In this document: positions 16,830 through 26,015 of the stretch, piece after piece
Position numbering within the stretch: the stretch's first letter is position 1
Layout of the letters: each line of letters begins with the position of its first letter
Assembly: GCF_900141835.1 (NCBI RefSeq)
Contig: NZ_FQZD01000013.1
Location: 62,001-126,000 of the forward strand
Length of the DNA stretch: 64,000 nucleotides
Source of the DNA: Propionispora hippei DSM 15287
GTDB lineage: Bacteria > Bacillota > Negativicutes > Propionisporales > Propionisporaceae
Reading direction: 5' to 3'
Program-made: the position numbers and the translations under genes
The notes under the pieces: generated by a model
What the model was told of the DNA's origin: nothing
The model's database searches: none
Seen by the model: only the letters and a program-made list of their open reading frames with translations

Positions 16830-17231
16830 ATTATGCCACCGCTCCTTTACTCATTCATATATTTCTTTATCTTAATCATCATTTTTCCCATATTATCTAT
16901 AAATTGATTTACTGCAAATTAAAGTCCTGTTGCCATAATTCAATGACAAAACTCTTTTGTTTACTGCGTTGGTTAGTTACTGGTATCGGTTGGGGGAATC
17001 ATCTTTTTTTATTATCCTGTCTCTAAATACGACCGTCCAATAACGGTAAAAATTCTCCCTACCGGGTATTTATTACCCGTTTTTTTATTGCCAGTTTAGT
17101 AATCAGTCGCAGCAGCAACCCAAGAAAAACCCGGATTATCGCTAAAAAGGGGCCGTAATAAGCATACAGCTCAAGTTGGCACAAATATTGCTATTATAAG
17201 GGGTGTATATATATTATGGAGGAGGATACTG
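16830..17231. other. Gap between lysR and the acyltransferase gene
   Basis: 402 bp with no protein gene. It contains a plus-strand intrinsic terminator at 17063-17087 with no gene ahead of it. A short non-coding transcript or a leader that ends early could therefore be read from around 16900-17060. I recognise no known riboswitch there. Confidence 0.4.
17063..17087 (+). terminator. Intrinsic terminator without an upstream gene
   Basis: CGGGTA (17063-17068) pairs with TACCCG (17074-17079) and is followed directly by a run of seven T. It stands 145 bp ahead of the acyltransferase start. Confidence 0.65.
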
Positions 17232-18392
17232 ATGAATCTGCCAGTCGCAAATAAACAACGTGTGTATTTTCTTGATAACCTAAAAGCTTTTATTATTCTA
17301 TTAATGGTTGTGTTTCATGTTGCTATGGGGTATACCACCTGGGATCTTAAATGGTGGACTGTAAACGATGTCCAAAAGCACTCGTTCTTTGATTTTTTCA
17401 TATTAGGAACAGACGTATATATTATGCCTATCATGTTCCTGGTCGCAGGCTATTTCGCCCCTATCGTTTTGTTGAAAAAAGGAATATCGGGCTTTTGGCA
17501 GGGTAAACTCAAACGTATTGTTGTTCCTTGGGTTGGCGGAGTGCTGTTCTTGGCTCCCTTTGTTGCCTATAGTACTTTTTACAGCCGAATGGACACACCG
17601 CCCAACTATTTTTCCTTCTGGGCAACCGGCTTCTGGGGGCCCTATTACCAACAGGCACAATACTGGTTCCTCGGCGTATTAGCCCTGTTCTTTTTATTGC
17701 TAACAATTGCCTATCAGATCAATCCTGCCTATTTTAAAAAGTCAAATCAACCAGCTACTCCTTCGTTATGGTTTTTCCCGGCCTTTGCTTTGTTTACTGC
17801 AGCATCCTTTTTTATTGCTAATTTGTTCTTTTGGAATGATGCCTGGGTAAATGTTAAATTTTTATTCATGCTTCAGCCAGTCCGCTTTATCTTGCATTTA
17901 TGTTATTTCGGCCTAGGGGTATATGCGTGGAAGTATTCCTGGTTTACCCCTGATGGTTATAGCCCCCGTTTACTTCCCTGGGGCTTGTCCGCCCTTATTA
18001 TGTTATTTGTTTTTCTGGCGTACCGCGTTACCTTTACGCTTATGCCTGATGTCCCGATCGTCGCCAAAGTTGGTCATGCCCTTACCCACGCTACCCTTGC
18101 TCTAACGGCCACCTTGGCTTTAATTGCCCTATTCCAACGTTTTTTTGATAGCAATGCCTACTTATGGCGCAGGCTTGCCGCTAATTCTTATATTATCTTT
18201 TTTATTCACCAATGTGTACTTATCCCCATCGGCTGCGCCGTGCAAAAAATGCAAATCAATGTCTGGGTAAAATACCTTGGCGTATCGCTTGTCACCGTGC
18301 TCCTATGTTTCTTAATTGCCGAGTATGTAATTACCTATCTGCTGTCTTTCGGAAAACAAAGCTCAAACACCAGCACACAACTTCCCAAGTAA
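17232..18392 (+). CDS. Acyltransferase-3-family membrane protein (OpgC-like)
   Basis: 386 residues and about ten membrane helices. The opening YFLDNLKAFIILLMVVFHVAMG with its helix-1 histidine is the acyltransferase-3 signature, and the layout resembles the OpgC branch (LDxLRxxxxxxVVxxH). Such enzymes move acyl or succinyl groups from the cytosol to exported glycans or other acceptors. GGAGGAGG precedes the ATG at 17232. It is monocistronic. The acceptor is unknown. Confidence 0.85.
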   Translation: MNLPVANKQRVYFLDNLKAFIILLMVVFHVAMGYTTWDLKWWTVNDVQKHSFFDFFILGTDVYIMPIMFLVAGYFAPIVLLKKGISGFWQGKLKRIVVPWVGGVLFLAPFVAYSTFYSRMDTPPNYFSFWATGFWGPYYQQAQYWFLGVLALFFLLLTIAYQINPAYFKKSNQPATPSLWFFPAFALFTAASFFIANLFFWNDAWVNVKFLFMLQPVRFILHLCYFGLGVYAWKYSWFTPDGYSPRLLPWGLSALIMLFVFLAYRVTFTLMPDVPIVAKVGHALTHATLALTATLALIALFQRFFDSNAYLWRRLAANSYIIFFIHQCVLIPIGCAVQKMQINVWVKYLGVSLVTVLLCFLIAEYVITYLLSFGKQSSNTSTQLPK

Positions 18393-18438
18393 AGAGGCGG
18401 AGGCCGTTAAACCCATCTCAACGTTGCCGCCTATCTAT

Positions 18439-19161
18439 TTAAATAATGCCAACAGCCCGGGCAATTCCGTAGGACAGCAATGCGCCAATGAACGGACCTA
18501 CTACGGGAATCCAGGCGTAGCTCCAGTCTGAATCACCTTTGCCTGCAATAGGCAAAACAGCATGGGCCAGCCGCGGCCCTAAATCACGGGCCGGATTAAT
18601 AGCATACCCAGTCGTACCACCTAGACTCAGCCCAATCGACCATACTAAAATCCCGACTAAATAAGCACCTATTCCCGGCGGAAAGCTCCCCAGATTTCTT
18701 GAGAACATGGCAAACACCGGTACAATCAACATAACGGTGCCCATAATTTCGGAAAATAGGTTGGCTCCCGTTTGGCGAATGGCCGGCCCAGTTGAAAATA
18801 CCACCAAAATCAGACTATCTTCCGTTTCCGCCCAATGAGGCCAGAAATGAAGCCAAATCAAGCAGGCTCCGACAAACCCTCCGGCAATTTGACAAAGCAT
18901 AATTACCACAGCCTGAGCAGGCTGATAAATACCCATCAGCAGTTTTGCCAGCGTTACGGCCGGATTGATATCCGCCTGGGAAGAACCGGTGGCAATTGCA
19001 CAAAATATGCCGATCATTACGGCAAAAGCCCAGCCGGCAGTAATCACCATCCAACCGCTGCCTTCCGCTTTCGTCCGGCGCAAAACGACATTAGCTATAA
19101 CACCATTCCCCAATATAATCATGATCATCGTACCAAAAAACTCACCAAAATATTCCGTCAT
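18439..19161 (-). CDS. MIP-family channel, glycerol-facilitator type
   Basis: 240 residues and six membrane helices. The two pore half-helices carry NPAV (about 67-70) and NPARD (about 198-202). The Asp after the second NPAR is the residue that marks glycerol/polyol channels rather than pure aquaporins. It would let glycerol or another small neutral solute cross the inner membrane. It lies 43 bp downstream of the sigma-54 activator on the same strand with no -24/-12 promoter visible in that gap, so cotranscription is likely. Confidence 0.88.
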   Translation of the reverse strand: MTEYFGEFFGTMIMIILGNGVIANVVLRRTKAEGSGWMVITAGWAFAVMIGIFCAIATGSSQADINPAVTLAKLLMGIYQPAQAVVIMLCQIAGGFVGACLIWLHFWPHWAETEDSLILVVFSTGPAIRQTGANLFSEIMGTVMLIVPVFAMFSRNLGSFPPGIGAYLVGILVWSIGLSLGGTTGYAINPARDLGPRLAHAVLPIAGKGDSDWSYAWIPVVGPFIGALLSYGIARAVGII

Positions 19162-19204
19162 ATTTTAAAATTCCCCTTTCAAGTAGCCCGCTCAGCAGCC
19201 CCTG

Positions 19205-20662
19205 TCATTTATCAACTCCATATTTTTGGACCTTAGCTGCCACTGTTTTACGGGTAATTCCCAAGGCCTTTCCGACAGCGGTATAGCTTCCGTACCGCTC
19301 CAAAGCAGCTTTAATGATATGTTTTTCGTAATCGGCCAGGGAAAATAATTCTCCCTGCATGATTGCCCCATAAAGATCGTCGGCCTCAACATTCAAACTG
19401 GACATATCTTTGCAATAACAGCACTCCGGTATGTCCTCCAGTTCAAGATAAAGACTGTCGGTCAACGCTACCATTCTTTCCATAATATTTTGCAGCTCCC
19501 GAACATTTCCCGGCCAATCGTAGCAGATAAGAACATCCATGGCAGCTTTTTTAATACCAATAACCTGCTTGCCAAATTCCCGATTAAATTTTTTCAGAAA
19601 ATGATCCACTAAAAGGGGGATATCCTCTTTTCTTTCGTTAAGCGACGGCAAGTGTATGGGAATGACATTCAACCGGTAATACAAATCTTCCCTAAACAGT
19701 CCCTCTTTGACGATTTGTCCCAGGTCCCGGTTGGTAGCGGCAATAATCCTTGCGTCAACTCGAATTGTTTCCTCGCCGCCTACCCGTTCAAAGCAACCGT
19801 TTTGCAGCACCCTTAACAGCTTTGTTTGCATACTTAATTCCATCTCGCCGATTTCATCCAAAAAAATCGTTCCGTTATGTGCCTGCTCAAACTTGCCAAG
19901 CTTCCGTTTTACAGCGCCGGTAAAGGCTCCTTTTTCATGTCCAAACATTTCACTTTCTATTAAGGTTTCCGGAATAGCGGCACAGTTTATCCGCACAAAG
20001 GCTCCCTGCGCCCGGGAACTGGCCTGATGAATACCTTCGGCGACCAGCTCCTTGCCGGTGCCGCTTTTGCCACAGATAAGTACTGTCGATTGAACATTAG
20101 CCGCCTTAGCGGCTACTTCCAATGAGTCCAGCACTTTGGGACTCATCCCAATAAACCTTTCAAAAGCTTTGCCATGCTTTATGGACCGAATCTTCTTCTG
20201 TTCAATCGATTCACTCCGCATCCGCTCCGAGTACCAGCCAGACTCTTTTTTCTCGCTTAACCGTTGTTCCAAATACTTGACCTTATCCATGGCCCACTGC
20301 AACTGTTCTTTTACCGTGCTTATATCCTGCTCATCTCTCACCAGCAGAACAGCGCCGCCCACTCCCTTTTCCGGGTGCAAAGGTATAATGTCAATTACCG
20401 TACAGCCATTCGTCCTGGGATTATTGCTATAACTAAATGACAGCCTGGTAGAAAGGATTGCCGCGAAATTGACACCCCGTGGTAAAAACTTGTCAATATG
20501 CTGTCCGATCATATGGCTAAGGTTCATCGTCTCTAACTGACACGAATTTACATACACAATATACCCGTTTTCATCTATAATACCGATTCCGTAAGGTAAA
20601 GCCTCCAAAATCAAACTCTCTTTTTCAGATAAAACATTTCTTGCAACAAAATCCCCCGTCAT
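19205..20662 (-). CDS. Sigma-54-dependent activator with N-terminal PAS domain
   Basis: 485 residues: a PAS domain (about 12-115), a short coiled segment (118-150), the AAA+ domain with Walker A GKSGTGKE (198-205) and the GAFTGA loop that contacts sigma-54 (245-250), Walker B in GTIFLDEIGE, and a C-terminal Fis-type HTH (AVGKALGITRKTVAAKVQKYG). It activates RpoN promoters in response to an internal signal sensed by PAS. The glpF-like gene is next in the operon. Its targets are not visible in the window. Confidence 0.92.
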   Translation of the reverse strand: MTGDFVARNVLSEKESLILEALPYGIGIIDENGYIVYVNSCQLETMNLSHMIGQHIDKFLPRGVNFAAILSTRLSFSYSNNPRTNGCTVIDIIPLHPEKGVGGAVLLVRDEQDISTVKEQLQWAMDKVKYLEQRLSEKKESGWYSERMRSESIEQKKIRSIKHGKAFERFIGMSPKVLDSLEVAAKAANVQSTVLICGKSGTGKELVAEGIHQASSRAQGAFVRINCAAIPETLIESEMFGHEKGAFTGAVKRKLGKFEQAHNGTIFLDEIGEMELSMQTKLLRVLQNGCFERVGGEETIRVDARIIAATNRDLGQIVKEGLFREDLYYRLNVIPIHLPSLNERKEDIPLLVDHFLKKFNREFGKQVIGIKKAAMDVLICYDWPGNVRELQNIMERMVALTDSLYLELEDIPECCYCKDMSSLNVEADDLYGAIMQGELFSLADYEKHIIKAALERYGSYTAVGKALGITRKTVAAKVQKYGVDK

Positions 20663-20905
20663 GGTGTCAATCCCTCCGGTACTGCAATAAAGTGAATAAC
20701 CTTCGCAGTTTATCCTGGTCCCGTAACTTAGCTACATACACCGTAGTACATCTTTTAATCTAATTTCAAAGCCAAATTGCCGTAATCCTTCCTTACCATG
20801 TATTTTTATGTAATTTTCTGATTTCCTTGCTCCTTTTAAAGGAGTCGAAATATCAGGCGATATTGCCGGTTATAGTAAATAATCCGTCTCATTAAACCAA
20901 TTATA

Positions 20906-20950
20906 ACAATTGATCCTACCCATGAGTAAGACTAGGGTAGGATCAATTGT
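20906..20950. terminator. Long perfect inverted repeat downstream of deoR
   Basis: A 16-bp exact stem (20906-20921 with 20935-20950, core TGATCCTACCC) has a 13-nt loop. It lies 50 bp beyond the deoR stop. The U-tract is poor, so it may be a terminator or an RNA 3'-end stabiliser. The remaining 20663-21000 sequence shows nothing else. Confidence 0.6.
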
Positions 20951-21000
20951 ATAGTGGTATGTGAACAAACAACATATTAGTATCCAATCTATTGCACCTT

Positions 21001-21774
21001 TTAAACTAAAAATACCTCCACGCCCATCCGGCGTATTTTTTCAATCATATGTAAATCAGCCTGCTTATCCGTAACCAGCATATCTACATCACTAATATCA
21101 CAGGCCTTGACAAAATATTCTTTGCCGATCTTAGTGTGGTCTACAGCAATTACTTTCTTCTTAGCCTTTTTTATTAATACTTTTTTAATTTGAGCATCAT
21201 CGATATCAGGTCCGGTTAATCCACTTTCCATATTTAATCCACCTACGCCCAAAAAGGCAATATCCAATTGAAAATTACTGATAAATTCCAAGGCCAGTTG
21301 GCCGTAAAATCCTTTTTTAGCGGCGATATATACGCCAGGTACAGAAATCAATTGAATGTCCTTCGCATTAGCCAGCACATTCATGACTGCCAGTGAATGG
21401 GACAATACCACGATATTCTTTTTATCCAGCACCGCTTCAGCGATGCTCTTGGGAGTTGAGCCGCAGTCGATATAAACCGAGTTTCCTTCTTTGATAAGTT
21501 CGGAACAAAAAGCCGCAATGTGACTTTTCTCTGTTAGCAATCTTTTTTCCCGTACCATGACAGAGCTTATGGCGGCTGTTCCCTCATTGAGAACCGCACC
21601 TCCGTGCAGCAAGGTTACGATGCCTTGCTCTGCCAGCCGATTCAAATCCCGTCTTATGGTGACCGAAGAAACATCCAATTGCGCGGCTAATTTAGAAATA
21701 CTTACGGATTTATTCTTTTGAAGTTCTTCTAACACATTTCTCCGCCTGTTTTTCGTCTGCATGACGGGCACCAT
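21001..21774 (-). CDS. DeoR-family sugar-operon repressor
   Basis: 257 residues, the usual DeoR/GlpR length. The N-terminal winged HTH reads RRRNVLEELQKNKSVSISKL then DVSSVTIRRDLNRL (about 10-50). The C-terminal sugar-phosphate sensor domain shows the YIDCGSTPKSIAE loop and KKVIAVDHTKIG. It is divergent from the EIIA-like gene at 21993. Such pairs usually belong to a PTS operon, but no EIIB, EIIC or EIID gene is present, so its target is either the lone EIIA-like gene or distant genes. Confidence 0.88.
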   Translation of the reverse strand: MVPVMQTKNRRRNVLEELQKNKSVSISKLAAQLDVSSVTIRRDLNRLAEQGIVTLLHGGAVLNEGTAAISSVMVREKRLLTEKSHIAAFCSELIKEGNSVYIDCGSTPKSIAEAVLDKKNIVVLSHSLAVMNVLANAKDIQLISVPGVYIAAKKGFYGQLALEFISNFQLDIAFLGVGGLNMESGLTGPDIDDAQIKKVLIKKAKKKVIAVDHTKIGKEYFVKACDISDVDMLVTDKQADLHMIEKIRRMGVEVFLV

Positions 21775-21992
21775 CCAATTTGAATATTCTGATAAATGTT
21801 GTTTTGCCTGATAACTTGACTACTTTATTATATACAAATATCAAAAAGCAGGAAATACCTATCTTTTACAAACTAAATCCACGCTTAGGGAATTGATCTT
21901 GATTTTGCTCTTTTATAAAATGAGAGTGTAAAGGAAATTTCTTTTAACATCATTATGAATGGTGCGCATCATTCATCTGGGGAGTAAGGAAA

Positions 21993-22430
21993 ATGAATAT
22001 GCTGTTAGTTTCTAATGGGACCTTAGCTGCATCACTCATAGAATCTATGCATAACTTCTTTTCAAAACCGGACATCCACTCGATATGTTTTCAGTATGGC
22101 AATACCGGAGCCGCCAGGGTTGAGTTGAAGCAATATTTTATAGAACGCATGAACAATAAAGATAAGTCGTTCATTATTCTCTGCGATATATTTGGCAATA
22201 CAGCTTTCAACGAAACGATTCTACTATTGCACGAACTGGGCATACAGAAACAGGCTATAATTATTTGCGGTATGAATCTGCCCATGGTTTTCAAATTATA
22301 CGGCTTAAAGGACTATTCCGATATCGAGCTATGCCGTTCGATTTATGAACAATCGGAGGATCGGGGAATCCTCCTATGCAATCCTGCCGAATTTTTAGAA
22401 CAGGTACACGGGGAATTAGATTGCAGTTAG
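21993..22430 (+). CDS. Mannose-type PTS EIIA-like protein lacking the phospho-histidine
   Basis: 145 residues with the EIIA-Man fold order: the MLLVSNGTLAASLIESM strand/helix and the DIFGNTAFNETI motif (Asp65), which matches the conserved D-x-x-G-G-S-P-F-N loop. In active EIIA-Man the first loop reads (S/T)HG, with His as the phosphorylated residue. Here it is SNG, with Asn at position 8, so normal phosphotransfer looks impossible. It stands alone with its own terminator and faces a DeoR gene. It may be a regulatory relic or an unphosphorylated sensor. AAGGAAA precedes the ATG. Confidence 0.78.
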   Translation: MNMLLVSNGTLAASLIESMHNFFSKPDIHSICFQYGNTGAARVELKQYFIERMNNKDKSFIILCDIFGNTAFNETILLLHELGIQKQAIIICGMNLPMVFKLYGLKDYSDIELCRSIYEQSEDRGILLCNPAEFLEQVHGELDCS

Positions 22431-22470
22431 CGATACAGGAGTAAAAATTGTTTAAAGGAGCATAAAAAAA

Positions 22471-22497
22471 TGGAGCGCCACCATGCTCCAATTTTTT
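22471..22497 (+). terminator. Terminator of the EIIA-like gene
   Basis: The stem TGGAGC/GCTCCA has an 8-nt loop followed by ATTTTTT. It starts 40 bp beyond the stop. Confidence 0.75.
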
Positions 22498-22568
22498 ATT
22501 GCTTGTGCTTGCTATATTAATTTTAAAATATGGCCGCACCATGACAACCACGTATCCGGAACCCTTCG

Positions 22569-23678
22569 CTACAGAATGATCTCCTGCACCGGCATGCGCA
22601 GGCTGACCGGACGGGGATATTGATCAACATACCCGACACGCAGCAATACTTGCACCGCGCCGTGAATGCCTAACGTCGCCGGCAGCTCCATGGCGGTAAC
22701 TGTCTCCTCTAACGCCTGGGTCATGGGATGAAGTGCTATGTTCCTTTCCCTCATGGTGAGCCAGATTCGTTGCAGTTCCCGTCCGGTTTGAATTAACTCA
22801 GGAATGGTGGTGTCTTTACTGGTAAGGACCAACCACCCGCTGCCGCCAGCCACTTGTTCTTTTATTTTTCTGATGGTTGCGTCGCGGAATTCCTTTTCCA
22901 GTACCGATTGGCGCGTATAAAAATTTTTCACATACCAGCGTGACATCCCTTCAATTTCCATAGTCTCCGGAGTCAGTCCATTTCTATAGCGCCGGCTTTC
23001 CTGGCTGGACCAGCGAATCCATTCTGCCAATTCCTGTTGAGCGGGGTCACGATAGGCCTGCCATTCATTCGCCAGGACAGTACCTTCCGCCAGGACCTTG
23101 CCTTCCCTTGTGTTTCTTGGATAATAAAGTGCCTTACCTTGATACGCTCCGGTCATTAACTCAATATCCTCACTACTTAGCGCTTTTGTTAGAAAATGAC
23201 TTCGCAACGTCCTGCGTGATTCAATCTGTGAAAGACGAGACTCGCCAAGATAGCCGGTCTTATGTAAGGTTACACCAGCAATTTCCGGGTCCTTTGTACT
23301 TTGGGCGATAATTTGGATGTCAGCTTCATAGCCTTTGCTGCCTGCCGCCGTTACCAGGTTTTCCAGGAAGGCTCCGATGGAGATCATCGTTTCCCGGTTT
23401 TCCGGATCAACAACAGGCAGCCAGCGGGAAGCAGCAGTACCGATTATCCAGTGATAACTGCTAATTACCCTTACTGTCCAGGGTTGTGTATTATGCCCGC
23501 TGGGCGCCAATGCGGCGTAATATAACAAATCAGCCAGCTCCGGTTCCAGACCCGCTGGATAATTAACAGGTTTCTCCCGTTCAATTGGCTGTAGCTGTTC
23601 CAGTGAATTATATAGGGAAAAACCTCCTGCTAGTGCAAGAGCACTGCCGCTGTAAGCAATAAACTGCCTTCTGTTCAT
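22569..23678 (-). CDS. Exported Acg-family FMN-binding oxidoreductase (nitroreductase-like)
   Basis: 369 residues from the ATG at 23678, fixed by AGGAGG at 23686-23691. MNRRQFIAYSGSALALAGG is a twin-arginine signal (RRQFI) with a hydrophobic stretch, so the folded cofactor-bearing protein is probably exported. The body carries ALAPSGHNTQPWTVRV, the nitroreductase-like FMN motif, and the two-domain length of the Acg family. Its substrate is unknown. Its promoter region carries the same palindrome (23810-23827) as that of the MarR gene just upstream, so the two are probably co-regulated. Confidence 0.8.
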   Translation of the reverse strand: MNRRQFIAYSGSALALAGGFSLYNSLEQLQPIEREKPVNYPAGLEPELADLLYYAALAPSGHNTQPWTVRVISSYHWIIGTAASRWLPVVDPENRETMISIGAFLENLVTAAGSKGYEADIQIIAQSTKDPEIAGVTLHKTGYLGESRLSQIESRRTLRSHFLTKALSSEDIELMTGAYQGKALYYPRNTREGKVLAEGTVLANEWQAYRDPAQQELAEWIRWSSQESRRYRNGLTPETMEIEGMSRWYVKNFYTRQSVLEKEFRDATIRKIKEQVAGGSGWLVLTSKDTTIPELIQTGRELQRIWLTMRERNIALHPMTQALEETVTAMELPATLGIHGAVQVLLRVGYVDQYPRPVSLRMPVQEIIL

Positions 23679-23809
23679 GAGTCTGCCTCCTAACCGGGGA
23701 ATGCATATCATATAGCTTCCTTTTCCCCGCTTTGATTAACCTTTTAAGGCCCCGTTCATCACGGCTTGTTAGCCGGACCGTAGCATAAGTTTACTTCACT
23801 TTTATATGA

Positions 23810-23827
23810 TTAGTTTTAAGAAACTAA
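23810..23827. promoter_or_regulatory. MarR operator ahead of the Acg-type gene
   Basis: TTAGTTTTAAGAAACTAA is an 18-bp palindrome TTAGTT-N6-AACTAA, identical in arms and spacing to the site at 24317-24334 in front of marR. Confidence 0.65.
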
Positions 23828-23850
23828 CTATTTTTTTTATATAAACCCGC

Positions 23851-24297
23851 TTAGTCGCGGGTCATCTGATTTATCACTTTATTTAAAAGAAACGTAAAGG
23901 TGCTTTGCTCTTCCTCATCCAGCATAGCTAAAATAGAAGCGGCAAACTGGCGATAGCCCTTGTCTTCCAGTTTAATTACTTCCTTGCCCTTTTGGGTCAG
24001 GCTGACATACACAACACGCAAATCGTCCTTGGATATGATTTTTTCAATATAACCGCACTGTAAAAGCTTATTAACCGTTACGGTAACGGTAGATTTTTGT
24101 ACACCAAACAGATCGGCCAGTTCCGTGATTGTGACATTAGCCCGTTCGCTGATTACATGCAGATAATGCAATTGGGTTATTGACAAATTGAACAGCTCTT
24201 TCGAGTCCGGCGTATCTTCCTTATAGCGGCGCATGCTCTCCCGCATTGATTCCGATATGATGTTGATTCCCTTAACAATGACTTCCTCTTGCTGCAT
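23851..24297 (-). CDS. MarR-family repressor of the Acg-type oxidoreductase
   Basis: 148 residues from the ATG at 24297, chosen because GAGAGG lies 7 bp upstream; a TTG at 24312 overlaps that ribosome binding site. The winged HTH NVTITELADLFGVQKSTVTV and its wing (ISKDDLRVVYVSLTQKGKEVI) are typical MarR. Identical palindromes stand before this gene and before the Acg-type gene. The family commonly senses oxidants or aromatic compounds, but no inducer can be named. Confidence 0.88.
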   Translation of the reverse strand: MQQEEVIVKGINIISESMRESMRRYKEDTPDSKELFNLSITQLHYLHVISERANVTITELADLFGVQKSTVTVTVNKLLQCGYIEKIISKDDLRVVYVSLTQKGKEVIKLEDKGYRQFAASILAMLDEEEQSTFTFLLNKVINQMTRD

Positions 24298-24316
24298 AAA
24301 GATACCTCTCAACTAG

Positions 24317-24334
24317 TTAGTTTTACACAACTAA
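24317..24334. promoter_or_regulatory. MarR operator ahead of marR
   Basis: TTAGTTTTACACAACTAA has the form TTAGTT-N6-AACTAA. It lies 20 bp upstream of the marR start, suited to autorepression. Confidence 0.65.
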
Positions 24335-24611
24335 TATAATCCTACCCTTACTTTTTGTCAAGCTTGCATTCTTCACACATAAAAAATTAAAATAACTTTT
24401 TTACTACAATTTCGTACTACACCGGCGAACTGGTTTCTCATTCCCATTCGTTCGGCATATTTTCAAAAATAACATATCCACCACCCAAAACAGCAATATT
24501 GTTGAACTAAATTTTCCACCGGCAGGAAGACCAAACGGTGTAGCGGGAATATATAAATGATGCTCATCATGTGGAGTCATACATTGTTCATAACAGAAAG
24601 AGCTGATTATT

Positions 24612-25970
24612 GTGAACCTAGCCATCGTATTTACCCTCTTCTTTGCTTCCCTGCTCTTTAGCGTTTACCAGGGAATCGCTATACTTTATCCGCTTCTCCT
24701 GGGCCTCATCTGCTTCCTGCTACTATCCCGCCGCCGGGGCTATCCCCTTTCCCATTTGCTGGCCATGATGCTGAACGGCTCGAAGCAGTCCCTACTTGTA
24801 ATCAAAATCTTTGTACTGATTGGTGTCCTGACTGCCGTCTGGAGAGCTTGCGGAACTATTTCGTTCATCGTCTATTATGGAATCGCTTTTATCAGTGCAA
24901 AGTACTTTCTATTATCTGCTTTTCTGTTGTGCTGCCTGGTTTCCTTCCTGCTGGGAACCTCCTTCGGTACTGTGGGCACGATCGGTATTGTGCTTATGGT
25001 TTTAGCCAAAAGCGGCCAGGTGGACGTCAACATGACGGCAGGAGCTATCATTGCCGGCGCTTATTTTGGTGATCGTTGTTCTCCCATGTCCTCAAGCGCC
25101 AACCTGATAGCCGTATTAACCAATACCGACCTATACATAAACGTAAAAAACATGCTGAAAACCTCATGGCTGCCCTTTGCGCTATCCGTCATTGGCTATC
25201 TGTATTTATCCCGTTTTAATCCCCTCACTGTTTACGATAATACAATGGCCCAGGAGATAGTCACAGCTTTTAATTTGGACATGGTGGTACTGTTTCCCGC
25301 CATCATTATCCTTCTCCTGGCCTTTTGGCGGGTTGATGTGAAACGGTCCATGACCATCAGCATTATAGCCGGTATTTTAATTGGCTACTTTGTTCAGGGT
25401 ATTTCTCTTTTCCCCATGCTGAAATATATAATCTTAGGTTACAGTATGGAGAAAAACGGCTTCTTTGCCGATATCATCCAAGGCGGCGGCCTGGTCTCCA
25501 TGGTAAAAGTTTCACTCATTGTGCTGATTTCTTCCGCTTACTCAGGCATTTTTAAAGGTACCGGCCTCTTGAATGACCTGGAAGAGCTTTTTGAGAAACT
25601 TAGCAAAAAAGTACAGGTATACCCGACGCTTATTCTGTCCAGCCTGGCAGCGGCCGCTTTCAGTTGCAATCAAACCCTGGCTGTTATGCTTACCCATCAA
25701 TTTTCCGGTAAAAGTTATGAAGTCAGGCGCTTGAGCAGATATCGACTGGCGGTTGACCTGGAGAATACAGTTATTTTAATCTCTGTTTTAATTCCGTGGA
25801 ATATTGCCGGAGCTTTTCCTGCGGCAGCATTATCGGCGGATGCCGGCTTCATACTCTATGCGTTCTACCTGTATCTCGTTCCCCTGACTAATTTATTTAT
25901 ATCCAAGCCTTCGGCCGCTAAAGCAACTGACAGTATCGCCCCAAATGCCGGAAATAACAAAGAGACCTAA
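24612..25970 (+). CDS. NhaC-family Na+/H+ antiporter-like membrane protein
   Basis: 452 residues and about eleven membrane helices. The conserved stretch GAYFGDRCSPMSSSANLIA near 150-170 is the NhaC signature, and GTSFGTVGTIG precedes it. It would exchange sodium for protons or carry an organic acid; some NhaC relatives are malate/lactate antiporters. The start is a GTG at 24612 with only a weak upstream AGAAAGAG, so the N-terminus is moderately sure. It ends in a terminator that overlaps its stop codon. Confidence 0.8.
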   Translation: MNLAIVFTLFFASLLFSVYQGIAILYPLLLGLICFLLLSRRRGYPLSHLLAMMLNGSKQSLLVIKIFVLIGVLTAVWRACGTISFIVYYGIAFISAKYFLLSAFLLCCLVSFLLGTSFGTVGTIGIVLMVLAKSGQVDVNMTAGAIIAGAYFGDRCSPMSSSANLIAVLTNTDLYINVKNMLKTSWLPFALSVIGYLYLSRFNPLTVYDNTMAQEIVTAFNLDMVVLFPAIIILLLAFWRVDVKRSMTISIIAGILIGYFVQGISLFPMLKYIILGYSMEKNGFFADIIQGGGLVSMVKVSLIVLISSAYSGIFKGTGLLNDLEELFEKLSKKVQVYPTLILSSLAAAAFSCNQTLAVMLTHQFSGKSYEVRRLSRYRLAVDLENTVILISVLIPWNIAGAFPAAALSADAGFILYAFYLYLVPLTNLFISKPSAAKATDSIAPNAGNNKET

Positions 25971-26001
25971 ACCATACTGCAATTGGTTTAGGTCTCTCTT
26001 T
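25961..26001 (+). terminator. Terminator overlapping the NhaC-type stop codon
   Basis: AGAGACCTAAACCA pairs with TGGTTTAGGTCTCT and is followed by CTTTT. The stop codon lies inside the first arm. Confidence 0.85.
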
Positions 26002-26015
26002 TGCGTTAACCCGGA

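Noticed and set aside
24404-24625. 73-codon minus-strand frame starting near the NhaC-type start
   Set aside because: No ribosome binding site and no family resemblance. It overlaps the likely promoter of the NhaC-type gene.
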